A model generated the notes under the pieces. The model did not search any database and was not told where the DNA came from. It saw only the letters and a program-made list of their open reading frames with translations. A stretch of 64,000 nucleotides of DNA from Sphingomonas citri (GTDB taxonomy: Bacteria; Pseudomonadota; Alphaproteobacteria; Sphingomonadales; Sphingomonadaceae), in contig NZ_JAHXZN010000003.1 of the NCBI RefSeq assembly GCF_019429485.1, forward strand, positions 333,331 to 397,330, given 5' to 3'. Shown one piece after another: positions 45,897 to 53,326 of this stretch. The position numbers were made by a program, and so were the translations under genes. Positions within the stretch are counted from its first letter, which is position 1; each line of letters opens with the position of its first letter.

Positions 45897-46442
45897 GTGA
45901 GACATCGCTTGATGCAGCTTGCTTTTGCGAGCGCCGCTTTTCTGCCGGGCGTGTCGAGCGCGACCGTTTTTGAGCGGACCATCAGCGTGACGGCGACGCG
46001 TTTCACGTCGTTTGAAAACACGATCTCGCCGTACGACGAGCTGTCACTGCTGCTCACCGTGATCGTCGACACTGAGAGAGGGCTCGTCAGCTCGGCGATC
46101 GACTCGTCGACGCTCGGATACCCGCTTCAGGTCAGTTACGTCGGTTCCTTCTACGACTACCTTCAGGTAGCGACCACGCCGGTGTCGCCGTTCGGCCTCT
46201 ACGTTCGCCCAGGCTTGAGTGAATTCGGCTTCACCTTGACCGGCCTAGGTTCGGGCAATCTCGGCCCTGGGAGGGTCAGCTACAGCACGTCCGACTCATC
46301 GGCAGTCTGGTACGCAGATAGCGTTGACGTGAAGCTGGTCTCTGCTGCCGTGCCTGAACCCGCCTCGTGGGCGATGATGATCCTTGGCTTCGCGGCGATC
46401 GGCTACGCGATGCGCCGTAAGACGGTGCTGCGCTTCGTCTGA
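45897..46442 (+). CDS. PEPxxWA-CTERM sorting domain protein
   Basis: A 181-residue exported protein. The signal-like N-terminus (LMQLAFASAAFLPGVSS) is followed by a beta-rich middle and the C-terminal tail VPEPASWAMMILGFAAIGYAMRRK, that is PEP-type motif, transmembrane helix and basic cluster. This is the PEP-CTERM sorting signal for exosortase-dependent surface display. No exosortase gene is in the window. GTG at 45897 has AGAGGA upstream; an upstream ATG would add 39 residues with no signal character. Codon use is A/T-richer than in core genes. Confidence 0.85.
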   Translation: MRHRLMQLAFASAAFLPGVSSATVFERTISVTATRFTSFENTISPYDELSLLLTVIVDTERGLVSSAIDSSTLGYPLQVSYVGSFYDYLQVATTPVSPFGLYVRPGLSEFGFTLTGLGSGNLGPGRVSYSTSDSSAVWYADSVDVKLVSAAVPEPASWAMMILGFAAIGYAMRRKTVLRFV

Positions 46443-46567
46443 CACCCGGGTTATGGACGATGCAGGCCGATGGAGCGATCCGGCAGCCTCCATGGGAGCG
46501 GAACGGGCACGCACGATGGCGTGCCCGATCGCTCGATCAGGCCTTCTCAAGCCTAGTCGAGCGCGGC

Positions 46568-47086
46568 TCACCGAAATTCCGCCCAGACCGGATGCCCGGC
46601 GTCGACCAGCTTGGTGACGATCCACCGCATCGCCTGTAGCGCCGGCCCGTGAGGCTTGCCGCGGCCGGTCTCCGCCGCGATCCAGAAGGTCACCAGCAGC
46701 TCGCGGTCAGGCAGGTAGGGGCGTAGCACGCGCAGGGCCAACCGGGTCGCGGGCACGCAGACGTCCTCGTCCCGCGCGCGTCGGCTCGCGTCATCGAGCA
46801 CGGCCAGCGCCAGGTTCATCAGCAAGGCCTGCGACCGGCGCGCCCGCCGCGCCATGTCCTCCTGCCCGAACGGCACGCCGTCCACCCGCGTGTCGTTCGC
46901 CCCGCACGCATGGCACTGCATGCCGTGCCGCACCGTCTCCCACTCCATGGAGAGCCGGCGGAAGCGGCGGTCGATGATCAGCTCCTCCAGGTCGTGCTGC
47001 TTCACCGCCTTGCACGCCCGGCAGGTCACGCGCACCGCCCCCTCGACTCGACGAAGATCCTGCAGCGTTTTCGGGGAGCCGACCAT
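46568..47086 (-). CDS. Hypothetical protein with zinc-ribbon-like cysteines
   Basis: A 172-residue protein. Two CxxC pairs, CRACK and CHACG, separated by about 40 residues suggest a zinc ribbon at about 20-70. The rest is helical, ending ALQAMRWIVTKLVDAGHPVWAEFR. Nothing with a known role was recognised. The start MVGSPKTLQDL is chosen because the upstream frame overlaps the divergent gene. Such proteins occur near small HTH genes in mobile regions. Confidence 0.65.
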   Translation of the reverse strand: MVGSPKTLQDLRRVEGAVRVTCRACKAVKQHDLEELIIDRRFRRLSMEWETVRHGMQCHACGANDTRVDGVPFGQEDMARRARRSQALLMNLALAVLDDASRRARDEDVCVPATRLALRVLRPYLPDRELLVTFWIAAETGRGKPHGPALQAMRWIVTKLVDAGHPVWAEFR

Positions 47087-47158
47087 GCCCGCAGCATACG
47101 GAACAGGGCGTGAACAAAAAGGCTGGTACGACTCGCTGGCTTGCGTCATCTGGAGGCG

Positions 47159-47386
47159 ATGAGTGCCCGCGAGAACCTCATCCGAGTCGCCGCCGAGCGC
47201 GGCGAGAGCCTGACGCACCTGTCCGTGAAGGTCGGTCGCAGCCCCGGCTACCTGTCCCGCTTCATCAGCCGCGGATCGCCGCGGCGGCTGCCCGATGTCG
47301 AGCGGCGGCACCTCGCCATCGTGCTGGAGGTCGACGAACGGCTGCTAGGTGCGCGCGACCCGTGGGCGCCGGGAGAGCCGGCATGA
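47159..47386 (+). CDS. Small XRE-like helix-turn-helix protein
   Basis: A 75-residue protein that is mostly one HTH domain: NLIRVAAERGESLTHLSVKVGRSPGYLSRFISRG, with the second helix SPGYLSRFI as the likely recognition helix. It may regulate the divergent zinc-ribbon gene 72 bp away. ATG at 47159 with GGAGG close upstream; a TTG at 47141 is also open. The downstream 238 bp holds an open stretch (EALALATRLLNAVLDAEEG) interrupted by an in-frame stop, a possible broken gene. Confidence 0.6.
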   Translation: MSARENLIRVAAERGESLTHLSVKVGRSPGYLSRFISRGSPRRLPDVERRHLAIVLEVDERLLGARDPWAPGEPA

Positions 47387-47624
47387 TGCACGATCAACTG
47401 CCTCACGCTCGAGCCGTGAGAGGCGCTGGCCCTGGCCACAAGGCTTCTGAACGCGGTCTTGGACGCGGAAGAGGGCAATGATCTTGGCTTGGTGGAGAGG
47501 CCGTGAGCGTTCGCGAGCATGGCTCGGCGGTGCGCGAGCAAGTCCAGCCTAAGCGGACACGAAATCCTTTGACGACCAGGGCGCTCGCCAGCCTTAGTAG
47601 ATAAGATGACGAGGAGAGCTAGCC

Positions 47625-48014
47625 GTGGCTGAGGAAGCTGCGTTCATCCTTTTGGTCGAGGACGACCCTGACATAAGCGCCATAGCGGTGATGGCCTTGC
47701 ACCTTGATCCAAATCTTACAGTTACGTCGATGCGAACTGGCGCTGACGCGCTTCACCACCTTCAGCATGCGCCGAAACCGGACCTTATATTAACTGACAA
47801 CAACCTCCCGGATATGGAGGGTGTCGCCCTGGCTCGGGCGATCAGGCGAGCCATGAGCGAGCCGCCCCCGATCGCATTCTTCACGTCATCGGTGCGCGCC
47901 GTTGACATCGGGCGCTACGCAGCCGCCGGGGCTGTCGGGACCATCGCCAAGCCCTTCGATCCGATCGGGTTGGCCGCGCAGGTTCAGGTGCTTCTCCGTT
48001 CGACTTTGGCCTAA
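47625..48014 (+). CDS. Orphan response-regulator receiver protein
   Basis: A 129-residue single receiver domain of CheY type with no output domain. Conserved residues: the acidic pair in VEDDPD, phosphoacceptor Asp in LILTDNNLPD, Thr/Ser in AFFTSSV and Lys in IAKPFDP. It starts at GTG with GAGGAGAG upstream. No histidine kinase is adjacent; the hybrid kinase at the left end is far away. Cognate partner unknown. Confidence 0.85.
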   Translation: MAEEAAFILLVEDDPDISAIAVMALHLDPNLTVTSMRTGADALHHLQHAPKPDLILTDNNLPDMEGVALARAIRRAMSEPPPIAFFTSSVRAVDIGRYAAAGAVGTIAKPFDPIGLAAQVQVLLRSTLA

Positions 48015-48104
48015 GTCGCGGCATCGAAAAGCCGCCAGGCTCGTAGGGGCTTCGTTCAGCATCGCATGCTAGCAGCTGCCGCTCCCACGACGAAAGGCTC
48101 CGAC

Positions 48105-48278
48105 ATGAACGACCGGCCGGACCTAGAGGAAGCATTCAGCGCTGCCTTTCACGAGGCGTTCGGCGGCCGCGCGGTCGAGGTGGCGGAGAGCCAGCGCGAC
48201 CAGGCTGACGGCATCGTTCGAGCGCGCTGGCAGCAGGTGATCGACGTGATCTTGCCGTTCGCCGCTCTACCAGCTTAG
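48105..48278 (+). CDS. Small hypothetical protein
   Basis: A 57-residue protein, predicted helical (EEAFSAAFHEAFGGRAVEVAESQ). AAAGG lies before the ATG. Its stop overlaps the stop of the convergent gene by three bases. No family recognised. Support is limited to the ribosome site and codon pattern. Confidence 0.5.
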   Translation: MNDRPDLEEAFSAAFHEAFGGRAVEVAESQRDQADGIVRARWQQVIDVILPFAALPA

Positions 48279-48499
48279 GCGGCAAGCCTGCGATCGACGG
48301 CCTCTCCGATCTCGTCCCAGCGCTTGGCCGTGGCGAGATCATGCGCGCGAATGGCCGCTATGATCTGATCGACGACCTGCTGGCGCGCGCGCGACCCGTG
48401 TCGCGCACCGAGGGCTGCCGCTGTCTGCTCGATGTCATTGTCGTTTGAGGAATGCACTCGGCCAAGATGGTCACCCAGCGTGAGCGGCGCCACTGCCAA
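48275..48499 (-). CDS. Small hypothetical protein
   Basis: A 74-residue protein with a helical C-terminal half (ARQQVVDQIIAAIRAHDLATAKRWDEIGEAVDRRLAA). The start is a TTG; a GTG two codons on (48493) is equally possible, and the ribosome site is weak. It converges on the small gene to the left with overlapping stop codons. Function unknown. Confidence 0.45.
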   Translation of the reverse strand: MAVAPLTLGDHLGRVHSSNDNDIEQTAAALGARHGSRARQQVVDQIIAAIRAHDLATAKRWDEIGEAVDRRLAA

Positions 48500-48544
48500 G
48501 TTGCCCAGGTGATCCCTCCACGGGACGTCGGGACACCATGCCTG

Positions 48545-48958
48545 TCAGCTGCCCGCGCGCTGCGCTGACGCCGCGAGCTGATCGAGCTTCCACAGGCTGA
48601 TCTCCAGGAGGAGGCCGCGTTGGCTCTTGCCGAACGCGCTGAGCGGGACACGCGCTTGGCTATGCGCCGTCCTCACGACAGCCTCGCGACCAGTGACGTA
48701 GGCGATGGTGCCGATCGGGGGCCCGTAGATGCTGCTCACCTTGGCACCCACGACGATGTCCGCCGCCGTCGCTGGCGCGGCTGGCAGGAAGCGGGGCTCG
48801 CTGGCGCGACCCGCGTAGCTCCACGGGCTTGGCCCGTACGAACCCGAAGACGTTGAGGGAAGCGGCGGCAGCGGCTGCGGCGTCGAGGACTGAGCCATGG
48901 CAGCTCCGGTCAGCGCGGTGGAAGCTGCGAACGAGACGAGGTAAGCTCGGCTATACAT
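48545..48958 (-). CDS. Exported protein with PRC/QRC-like core
   Basis: A 137-residue protein with a signal peptide (about 1-23, ending AAMAQ), a Pro/Ser-rich linker (about 25-60) and a beta-rich core (VVGAKVSSIYGPPIGTIAYVTGREAVVRT) that resembles PRC-barrel-type strand patterns. The C-terminus is helical (LEISLWKLDQLAASAQRA). The ATG at 48958 has AGGGGGTG upstream. Function unknown. Confidence 0.65.
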   Translation of the reverse strand: MYSRAYLVSFAASTALTGAAMAQSSTPQPLPPLPSTSSGSYGPSPWSYAGRASEPRFLPAAPATAADIVVGAKVSSIYGPPIGTIAYVTGREAVVRTAHSQARVPLSAFGKSQRGLLLEISLWKLDQLAASAQRAGS

Positions 48959-49315
48959 AGCACCCCCTGCTTCAGCAGATCGCCTGTGCCGGGATGGTCG
49001 CACCGCCCTTCGAGTCGGGCAAGCCAGTGCGTGGGGTCATCGTGCTGGGCGAGGGTTAGCTCGTCACGGCCAGCACACGAATGTGACAATCCTTTGCTGG
49101 GCGGCTCATCTGCTCTGCGATTGATTAACCCACGTTGGCAGAGCGCATCCGACGAGCCGAAGTCTCGTACCTGCGCATAGGTGCCTCGCGTGCGCCTCGA
49201 ACGGAGATCTCAGCGTGCAACTATCTACAATGCTTCCCACTGCTTACGATGTATCAGCATCATCGCACATGGCGGTAGTCGCGGCAGCGACATACGGTAG
49301 GCTGAGCGTTGCGCA
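48959..49315. other. 357-bp gene-free interval
   Basis: A lower-GC stretch between the exported protein and the Fis-type HTH gene, including TTGATTAACCCACGTTGG near 49118. No ribosome site plus reading frame is convincing. Promoters for both flanking genes probably lie here. Confidence 0.4.
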
Positions 49316-49612
49316 ATGAGCATAGACCATCAGATCGAGGGCACAATGGCCCATGCGCAGCGCGCTGCCATTCAGTCGGCGCTACGTCTTTCGGGGTACA
49401 ACCTCAGTGCAGCGGCTGAGCGCCTTCGGATAGGCAGAACAACACTGTACCGTCTCATCGACCAGTATGAAATTAAGTTCGATGAGGAGGCTCGCCGGTC
49501 GGGTGCGCCCCGTCGGAGGCGCTCTGTCGCGAAGTCCCAGCCTCGAGTGACGCTGGTCGACGGCAACTGGTACCTCGTGGAGCAGCGCGACTCCGCAGCG
49601 AGACGGGCTTAG
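49316..49612 (+). CDS. Fis-type helix-turn-helix protein
   Basis: A 98-residue DNA-binding protein. Residues of about 17-50 (AIQSALRLSGYNLSAAAERLRIGRTTLYRLIDQYEI) fit the Fis-family HTH of NtrC-type activators, here without the AAA+ domain. The basic middle (SGAPRRRRSVAKSQPR) and C-terminal strand (VTLVDGNWYLVEQ) are unlike Fis itself. It may be a stand-alone regulator of the accessory region. Confidence 0.75.
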   Translation: MSIDHQIEGTMAHAQRAAIQSALRLSGYNLSAAAERLRIGRTTLYRLIDQYEIKFDEEARRSGAPRRRRSVAKSQPRVTLVDGNWYLVEQRDSAARRA

Positions 49613-49715
49613 CGTCAGCGTCGCCTCGCGGACCCTCGTTCCCACTCCGGGGCAACAGGCACTAGAAAAGCTCGCGCGGCCCGGCACTTGCTCCCGCAAA
49701 TCCCGTTGATGCGAC

Positions 49716-49895
49716 GTGACTGACGATCGCATAGTGGCCGTGGCGCTCTTGACCCAGCGCGACCTGAACGTCCTGGGACAGGGCTTCAGGCAGAGCTACC
49801 GCGTGCACGGCACGGAGGGGTTTGAGGACCTGCTGGCTGAACTTGACGACATCGAGCCGATCGAGGTGGCGCAGGAGCGTAGCGGCGAGCGCTGA
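49716..49895 (+). CDS. Small conserved hypothetical protein
   Basis: A 59-residue protein starting at GTG. The core LLTQRDLNVLGQGFRQSYRV followed by FEDLLAELDDIE looks like a small conserved helical family seen in sphingomonads; this is from memory and not a database search. The acidic tail is EVAQERSGER. No strong ribosome site, though the codon pattern supports coding. It ends the run of small genes before the tRNA methyltransferase. Confidence 0.55.
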   Translation: MTDDRIVAVALLTQRDLNVLGQGFRQSYRVHGTEGFEDLLAELDDIEPIEVAQERSGER

Positions 49896-50271
49896 CGGCC
49901 CAAACGTCTCTCGCCTTCGTCATGTCGAGCAAGCCGGTTCTGATCGAGCGATCAGGGACGGCGTCTGAGGCAGCTGTGCCCGCGCCAGTGGCGCTCCCAC
50001 TTCAGCACCGTCCCGCTCGCGACCATGGCGCAGGAGACATCACCCGCGGCGAGGTGCACCGGGCAGCTGGTCTCAGGCCCTTGTCGTTGCCGAGGAGGGC
50101 GCGGACCGCCGCAGGCCGACCCCTTTTCGTTTCTGAGCTTCGGCGCCCGCGCACAAGGGGCGCGGCCTGCGCAGTGGTGAGAAGCTGCTGCATCTGTCCT
50201 CTCTCCTTCCCACGTCTTGCGGGAACTCACGTTCGGCATCGCCGAGGGATGGGACGAACGTCTCGATGGTG
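49896..50271. other. 376-bp interval with possible decayed genes
   Basis: The region before trmB contains overlapping frames of poor quality on both strands. One minus-strand stretch looks like the end of a nuclease-like gene (see next entry). GAGAGAGGACAG at about 50194 precedes a minus-strand ATG at 50193, but the frame soon loses similarity to any family. Confidence 0.4.
49952..50074 (-). pseudogene. Possible thermonuclease C-terminal remnant
   Basis: A 40-residue stretch, ETSCPVHLAAGDVSC through MVASGTVLKWERHWRGHSC, resembles the C-terminal part of staphylococcal-nuclease-like proteins (a conserved MVxxGxALxxxRY pattern with flanking cysteines). An upstream segment with a good ribosome site (ATG at 50193) is in another frame, so the gene may be frameshifted. 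Weak evidence. Confidence 0.25.
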
Positions 50272-50952
50272 TCAGACGCGAATGTACCTGAAATACCAGA
50301 CCTCATGCCCCTGGCGCCGCGCCTTGCGCTCGTAGCGCGTCTCGGGCCAGTCGGCCGGGCGCTCGAGGAAGTCGGCGGAGGACGTCGCGGTCCAGCTGAA
50401 GTCGCGGCGCTGGTCCATGATCATCATCGCCCAGCGGCAGTAGGTCGGGTCGTCGGTGCCGAGCCGGAACTCGGCGCCCGGCTTGAGCTTGCGCGCGATC
50501 AGGTCGAGCGGGCCGTGGTTCATCATGCGCCGCTTGGCGTGGCGCGCCTTGGGCCAGGGATCGGGGTGGAGCAGATAGACCCGCTCGAGCGACTCGTCGG
50601 GCAGCCGTTCCACCGCCTCGAGCGCGTCGCCCATGTGGATCCGCACGTTGCCGAGCGCTCGGTCGCGCACGTGGCCGAGCGCGCCGACCACGCCGTTGAG
50701 GAAGGGCTCGCAGCCGATGAAGCCGGTGCCCGACGCCGCCTCCGCCTGCGCGGCGAGATGCTCGCCCGCGCCGAAGCCGATCTCGAGCTGGAGCGGGCGG
50801 TCGTCGCCGAACAGCACGCGCGAGTCGAGCGCGCCGCTCTCGGGCAGCGCGAGGCGGGGCAGCAGCTCCTCCACCAGCGCGGCCTGGCCGGCGCGCAGCG
50901 CATGGCCCTGGCGGCGGCCGTAGAGTCGCCGGATCGTTGTGGGATCGTTCAT
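50272..50952 (-). CDS. trmB: tRNA (guanine-N7-)-methyltransferase
   Basis: SAM-dependent enzyme of 226 residues that makes m7G46 in tRNA. The motifs are LEIGFGAGEHLAAQA (SAM site), FIGCEPFLNG, YLLHPDPWPKARHAKRR (family signature with the catalytic Asp) and RLGTDDPTYCRW. The N-terminal RRLYGRRQGHALRAGQ is normal for TrmB. The start at 50952 gives the usual N-terminus. It marks the right edge of the lower-GC region. The divergent exported gene starts 54 bp away. Confidence 0.95.
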   Translation of the reverse strand: MNDPTTIRRLYGRRQGHALRAGQAALVEELLPRLALPESGALDSRVLFGDDRPLQLEIGFGAGEHLAAQAEAASGTGFIGCEPFLNGVVGALGHVRDRALGNVRIHMGDALEAVERLPDESLERVYLLHPDPWPKARHAKRRMMNHGPLDLIARKLKPGAEFRLGTDDPTYCRWAMMIMDQRRDFSWTATSSADFLERPADWPETRYERKARRQGHEVWYFRYIRV

Positions 50953-51006
50953 GCAGCGCCGCCTATCGCCTCGCGCGCCAAAACGAAACGCGGGAAACGG
51001 AGGACG

Positions 51007-51789
51007 ATGATGCGGGCCTGGTGGATCGGCGCGATGACGGCAGGGATCACGGCGGGCGCGGTGGCGCTGCCAACGGCGGGCGTGGCGCAGCTGCGCGCGC
51101 TCGGCGCGGTGTCGATGCAGCGCGTCGACGGCGCGTGGAAGCCCGCCGCCTTCCTGTGCGACTCGACCGACCGCGACTGGGCGATCGCCATGTCCCCGCC
51201 CGACCGCGACGGCCAGGTGACGCTCACCAGCTACGCCAAGCCCGGGCTGGCGACGCATCGCGCGACGGTGCGCGTCGGCCAGGGGGACGCGGGCATGGGG
51301 CACGTCTGGTACGCGCTGACCAACGCCGCGGGACGCGAGGTCGGCGCGGTCGAGACGATCAACCCGCAGATGGTCGAACCCGGCGCGACCACGCCGACGG
51401 TGGTGTCGCTGCGCTACGGCCCCACCACCAGCCAGTGCCGCTTCGCCGCGCAGACGCGCGTGCTGGGGGTCACCGCCAAGCGCTCGATCCAGGTCACCGG
51501 CGACGCGCGCGGCGGCTATCGCTACTCCAGCTACAACCACGATGCCGAGCTCGGCGCGGTCGACGTGCCCTGGGGTGGCCGCGGCACGCGCGCCTCGCTG
51601 ACGATCGACGGCGGCCGCGTGATCGACTCCTCGCGCGAGCGGCGCACCTATCAGTTCGAGCGCGACGGCTTCGTCTATCGCGTGATCGCCTCGCTCGAGC
51701 CGGCGCAGGGCGGCGGCGCGGTGCAGGTGTGGCGCGACGGGCGACTGCTGCTGGAAGAGCCGTTCGCGGCCTATACCGCGGCGGGGTGA
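51007..51789 (+). CDS. Exported hypothetical protein
   Basis: A 260-residue secreted protein with a signal peptide (about 1-27, ending GVAQ). The mature sequence is beta-rich with two cysteines (FLCDSTDRDW, TSQCRFAAQ). It has a conserved-looking segment RDGFVYRVIASLEP near the end. No family was recognised. ACGGAGGACG precedes ATG-ATG. Confidence 0.75.
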   Translation: MMRAWWIGAMTAGITAGAVALPTAGVAQLRALGAVSMQRVDGAWKPAAFLCDSTDRDWAIAMSPPDRDGQVTLTSYAKPGLATHRATVRVGQGDAGMGHVWYALTNAAGREVGAVETINPQMVEPGATTPTVVSLRYGPTTSQCRFAAQTRVLGVTAKRSIQVTGDARGGYRYSSYNHDAELGAVDVPWGGRGTRASLTIDGGRVIDSSRERRTYQFERDGFVYRVIASLEPAQGGGAVQVWRDGRLLLEEPFAAYTAAG

Positions 51790-51972
51790 TGGGGCGCGCG
51801 CGCGCCAGTGGCTGAACCCGATCCGGCATCCACCGGCCCGCCCGCGACGGCGCTCGGGCGACGCGGCTTGGTGGGTGTCGAGCCGAGTGCAGGACGACGG
51901 CACATGTGGGGGGGGGGCAGCGTCGGTGCCCGTCGGCGCGGCGGGGGATAGGCGGGCGCCCGATGGCGGATC

Positions 51973-52407
51973 TCAGCGCCCCGGCGCGCGCCGACCGAAG
52001 CTGCCCGGTGCGACGCGGCGTAGCGGTGCCACCGCCGGCGGGAACTTCTCCAGCAGCCGCTGCACGCGATAGACCACCTCCTCCGGGTCGCACGGCTTCT
52101 TGAGATAGTCGTTGCACCCGGCGAAATAGGCGAGCTGCACGTCCTGGTCGTTGCGCCGCCCGGTCAGCATCAGCACCGGCAGGTCGAACAATTGTGGCGA
52201 CTTGCGCAGTTCCTGCAGCAGCAGCACGCCGCTCAGCTCGGGCATGCTGCAGTCGAGCACGACCAGATCGGGCCGGCGCGCCTTGATCGCGCGCAGCGCG
52301 TCGCGGCTGTCGGTCAGCGCGCCCGCGGTGTGTCCGGCCGCGCGCAGCGCGTCGCACACCAGCTCGCCCCAGATGTCGTCGTCGTCGGCGACGATGATAT
52401 GCGCCAT
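51973..52407 (-). CDS. Response-regulator receiver protein
   Basis: A 144-residue stand-alone receiver domain: acidic residues in VADDDDIW, phosphoacceptor Asp in LVVLDCSMPELSG, Thr in LMLTGRR and Lys in DYLKKPCDPEEV. A short basic tail (RRVAPGSFGRRAPGR) replaces an output domain. Its partner kinase is not adjacent. A 9-G run lies 60 bp past the stop. Confidence 0.88.
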   Translation of the reverse strand: MAHIIVADDDDIWGELVCDALRAAGHTAGALTDSRDALRAIKARRPDLVVLDCSMPELSGVLLLQELRKSPQLFDLPVLMLTGRRNDQDVQLAYFAGCNDYLKKPCDPEEVVYRVQRLLEKFPPAVAPLRRVAPGSFGRRAPGR

Positions 52408-52495
52408 GGCCCCGTGGTCTCCGAGAAGACGCGCGGGATGCCATCAAATGGCGAACGCCCGGTTAACGATGCGGTGGGCAGCCGTGGCGCCGCCC

Positions 52496-52798
52496 TCAGG
52501 AGAGCAGTTTCGGCCAGTCCTTCTGGAGCTTCTCGCGCAGCGGCTCGGCGAACATGGCGAGCAGCCCGGGCAGCTCGAACACCGCGTGGACGTTGCTGTC
52601 CGCCACGTCGAGCCGCACGCCGACGCGCTGCCCCATGCCCTCGACGGTGAAGTGGAGCGTGTCGCCGTCCCAGCGATGCTCGGTGACGTGGCCGCCGGGG
52701 ACATAGCCGGCGAGCTTGCCGAACCCACCCTCGATCCGCTGCTTGGCGCCGTCGCGGCCGAGCTGGTGCGGCAGGTCGACCTCGACCGGGCGGCTCAT
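52496..52798 (-). CDS. Polyhydroxyalkanoic acid system family protein
   Basis: A 100-residue protein of the PHA-granule associated type (TIGR02610-like): [30 protein letters not shown], then [18 protein letters not shown] and the [14 protein letters not shown] tail. Members bind around PHA granules or act as small regulators. Its start overlaps the VOC gene stop (ATGA), so they form an operon. No PHA synthase is in the window. Confidence 0.85.
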   Translation of the reverse strand: MSRPVEVDLPHQLGRDGAKQRIEGGFGKLAGYVPGGHVTEHRWDGDTLHFTVEGMGQRVGVRLDVADSNVHAVFELPGLLAMFAEPLREKLQKDWPKLLS

Positions 52799-53241
52799 GC
52801 GACCGCCTCCGGCACGCGCGCGGACGTGGCGAAGAGCTGCGAGTCGTCGGCGAAGGCCTTGAACTCCAGCGCGTTACCGCTGGGATCGCGGAAGAACATG
52901 GTGGCCTGCTCGCCCGGTTGGCCCTGGAAGCGGACGTGCGGCGCGATGCCGAAGCGCACCCCCGCCGCCTCGACGCGCGCGGCGAGCGCCTGCCAGTCCG
53001 CCATCGTCAGCACGATGCCGAAGTGCGGCACGGGCACGTCATGGCCGTCGACCGGGTTGGTCACCGCCACCGGCCTCGCGGCGGGATCGAGGTGCGCGAC
53101 GATCTGGTGGCCGCCGAAGTCGAAGTCGATCCAGGACTCGCTCGAGCGTCCCTCGGCGCAGCCCAGCACGCCGCCGTAGAAGGCGCGCGCTTCGGCGAGG
53201 TCGTGGACCGGGAAGGCGAGGTGGAAGGGGCGCAGGGTCAT
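52795..53241 (-). CDS. VOC-superfamily protein (glyoxalase/dioxygenase-like)
   Basis: A 148-residue vicinal-oxygen-chelate fold: [21 protein letters not shown], then [10 protein letters not shown] and [15 protein letters not shown] at the end, which carry likely metal ligands His and Glu. The substrate is unknown; it looks like the glyoxalase-like dioxygenases with 2-His-1-Glu sites. ATG at 53241 is chosen; an upstream ATG at 53259 would add six residues. Coupled to the PHA-system gene. Confidence 0.88.
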   Translation of the reverse strand: MTLRPFHLAFPVHDLAEARAFYGGVLGCAEGRSSESWIDFDFGGHQIVAHLDPAARPVAVTNPVDGHDVPVPHFGIVLTMADWQALAARVEAAGVRFGIAPHVRFQGQPGEQATMFFRDPSGNALEFKAFADDSQLFATSARVPEAVA

Positions 53242-53326
53242 GGTGAAGCTGTACCTCATGCGGCGCGGCCGGGGGAAGGGGCGAGCGGGTCGCATGGCCG
53301 CGCGCGCTCGGCGAACGGGATGACGC

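Noticed and set aside
51908..51916. A run of nine G
   Set aside because: It lies outside genes; as a slippage site it has no coding consequence here.
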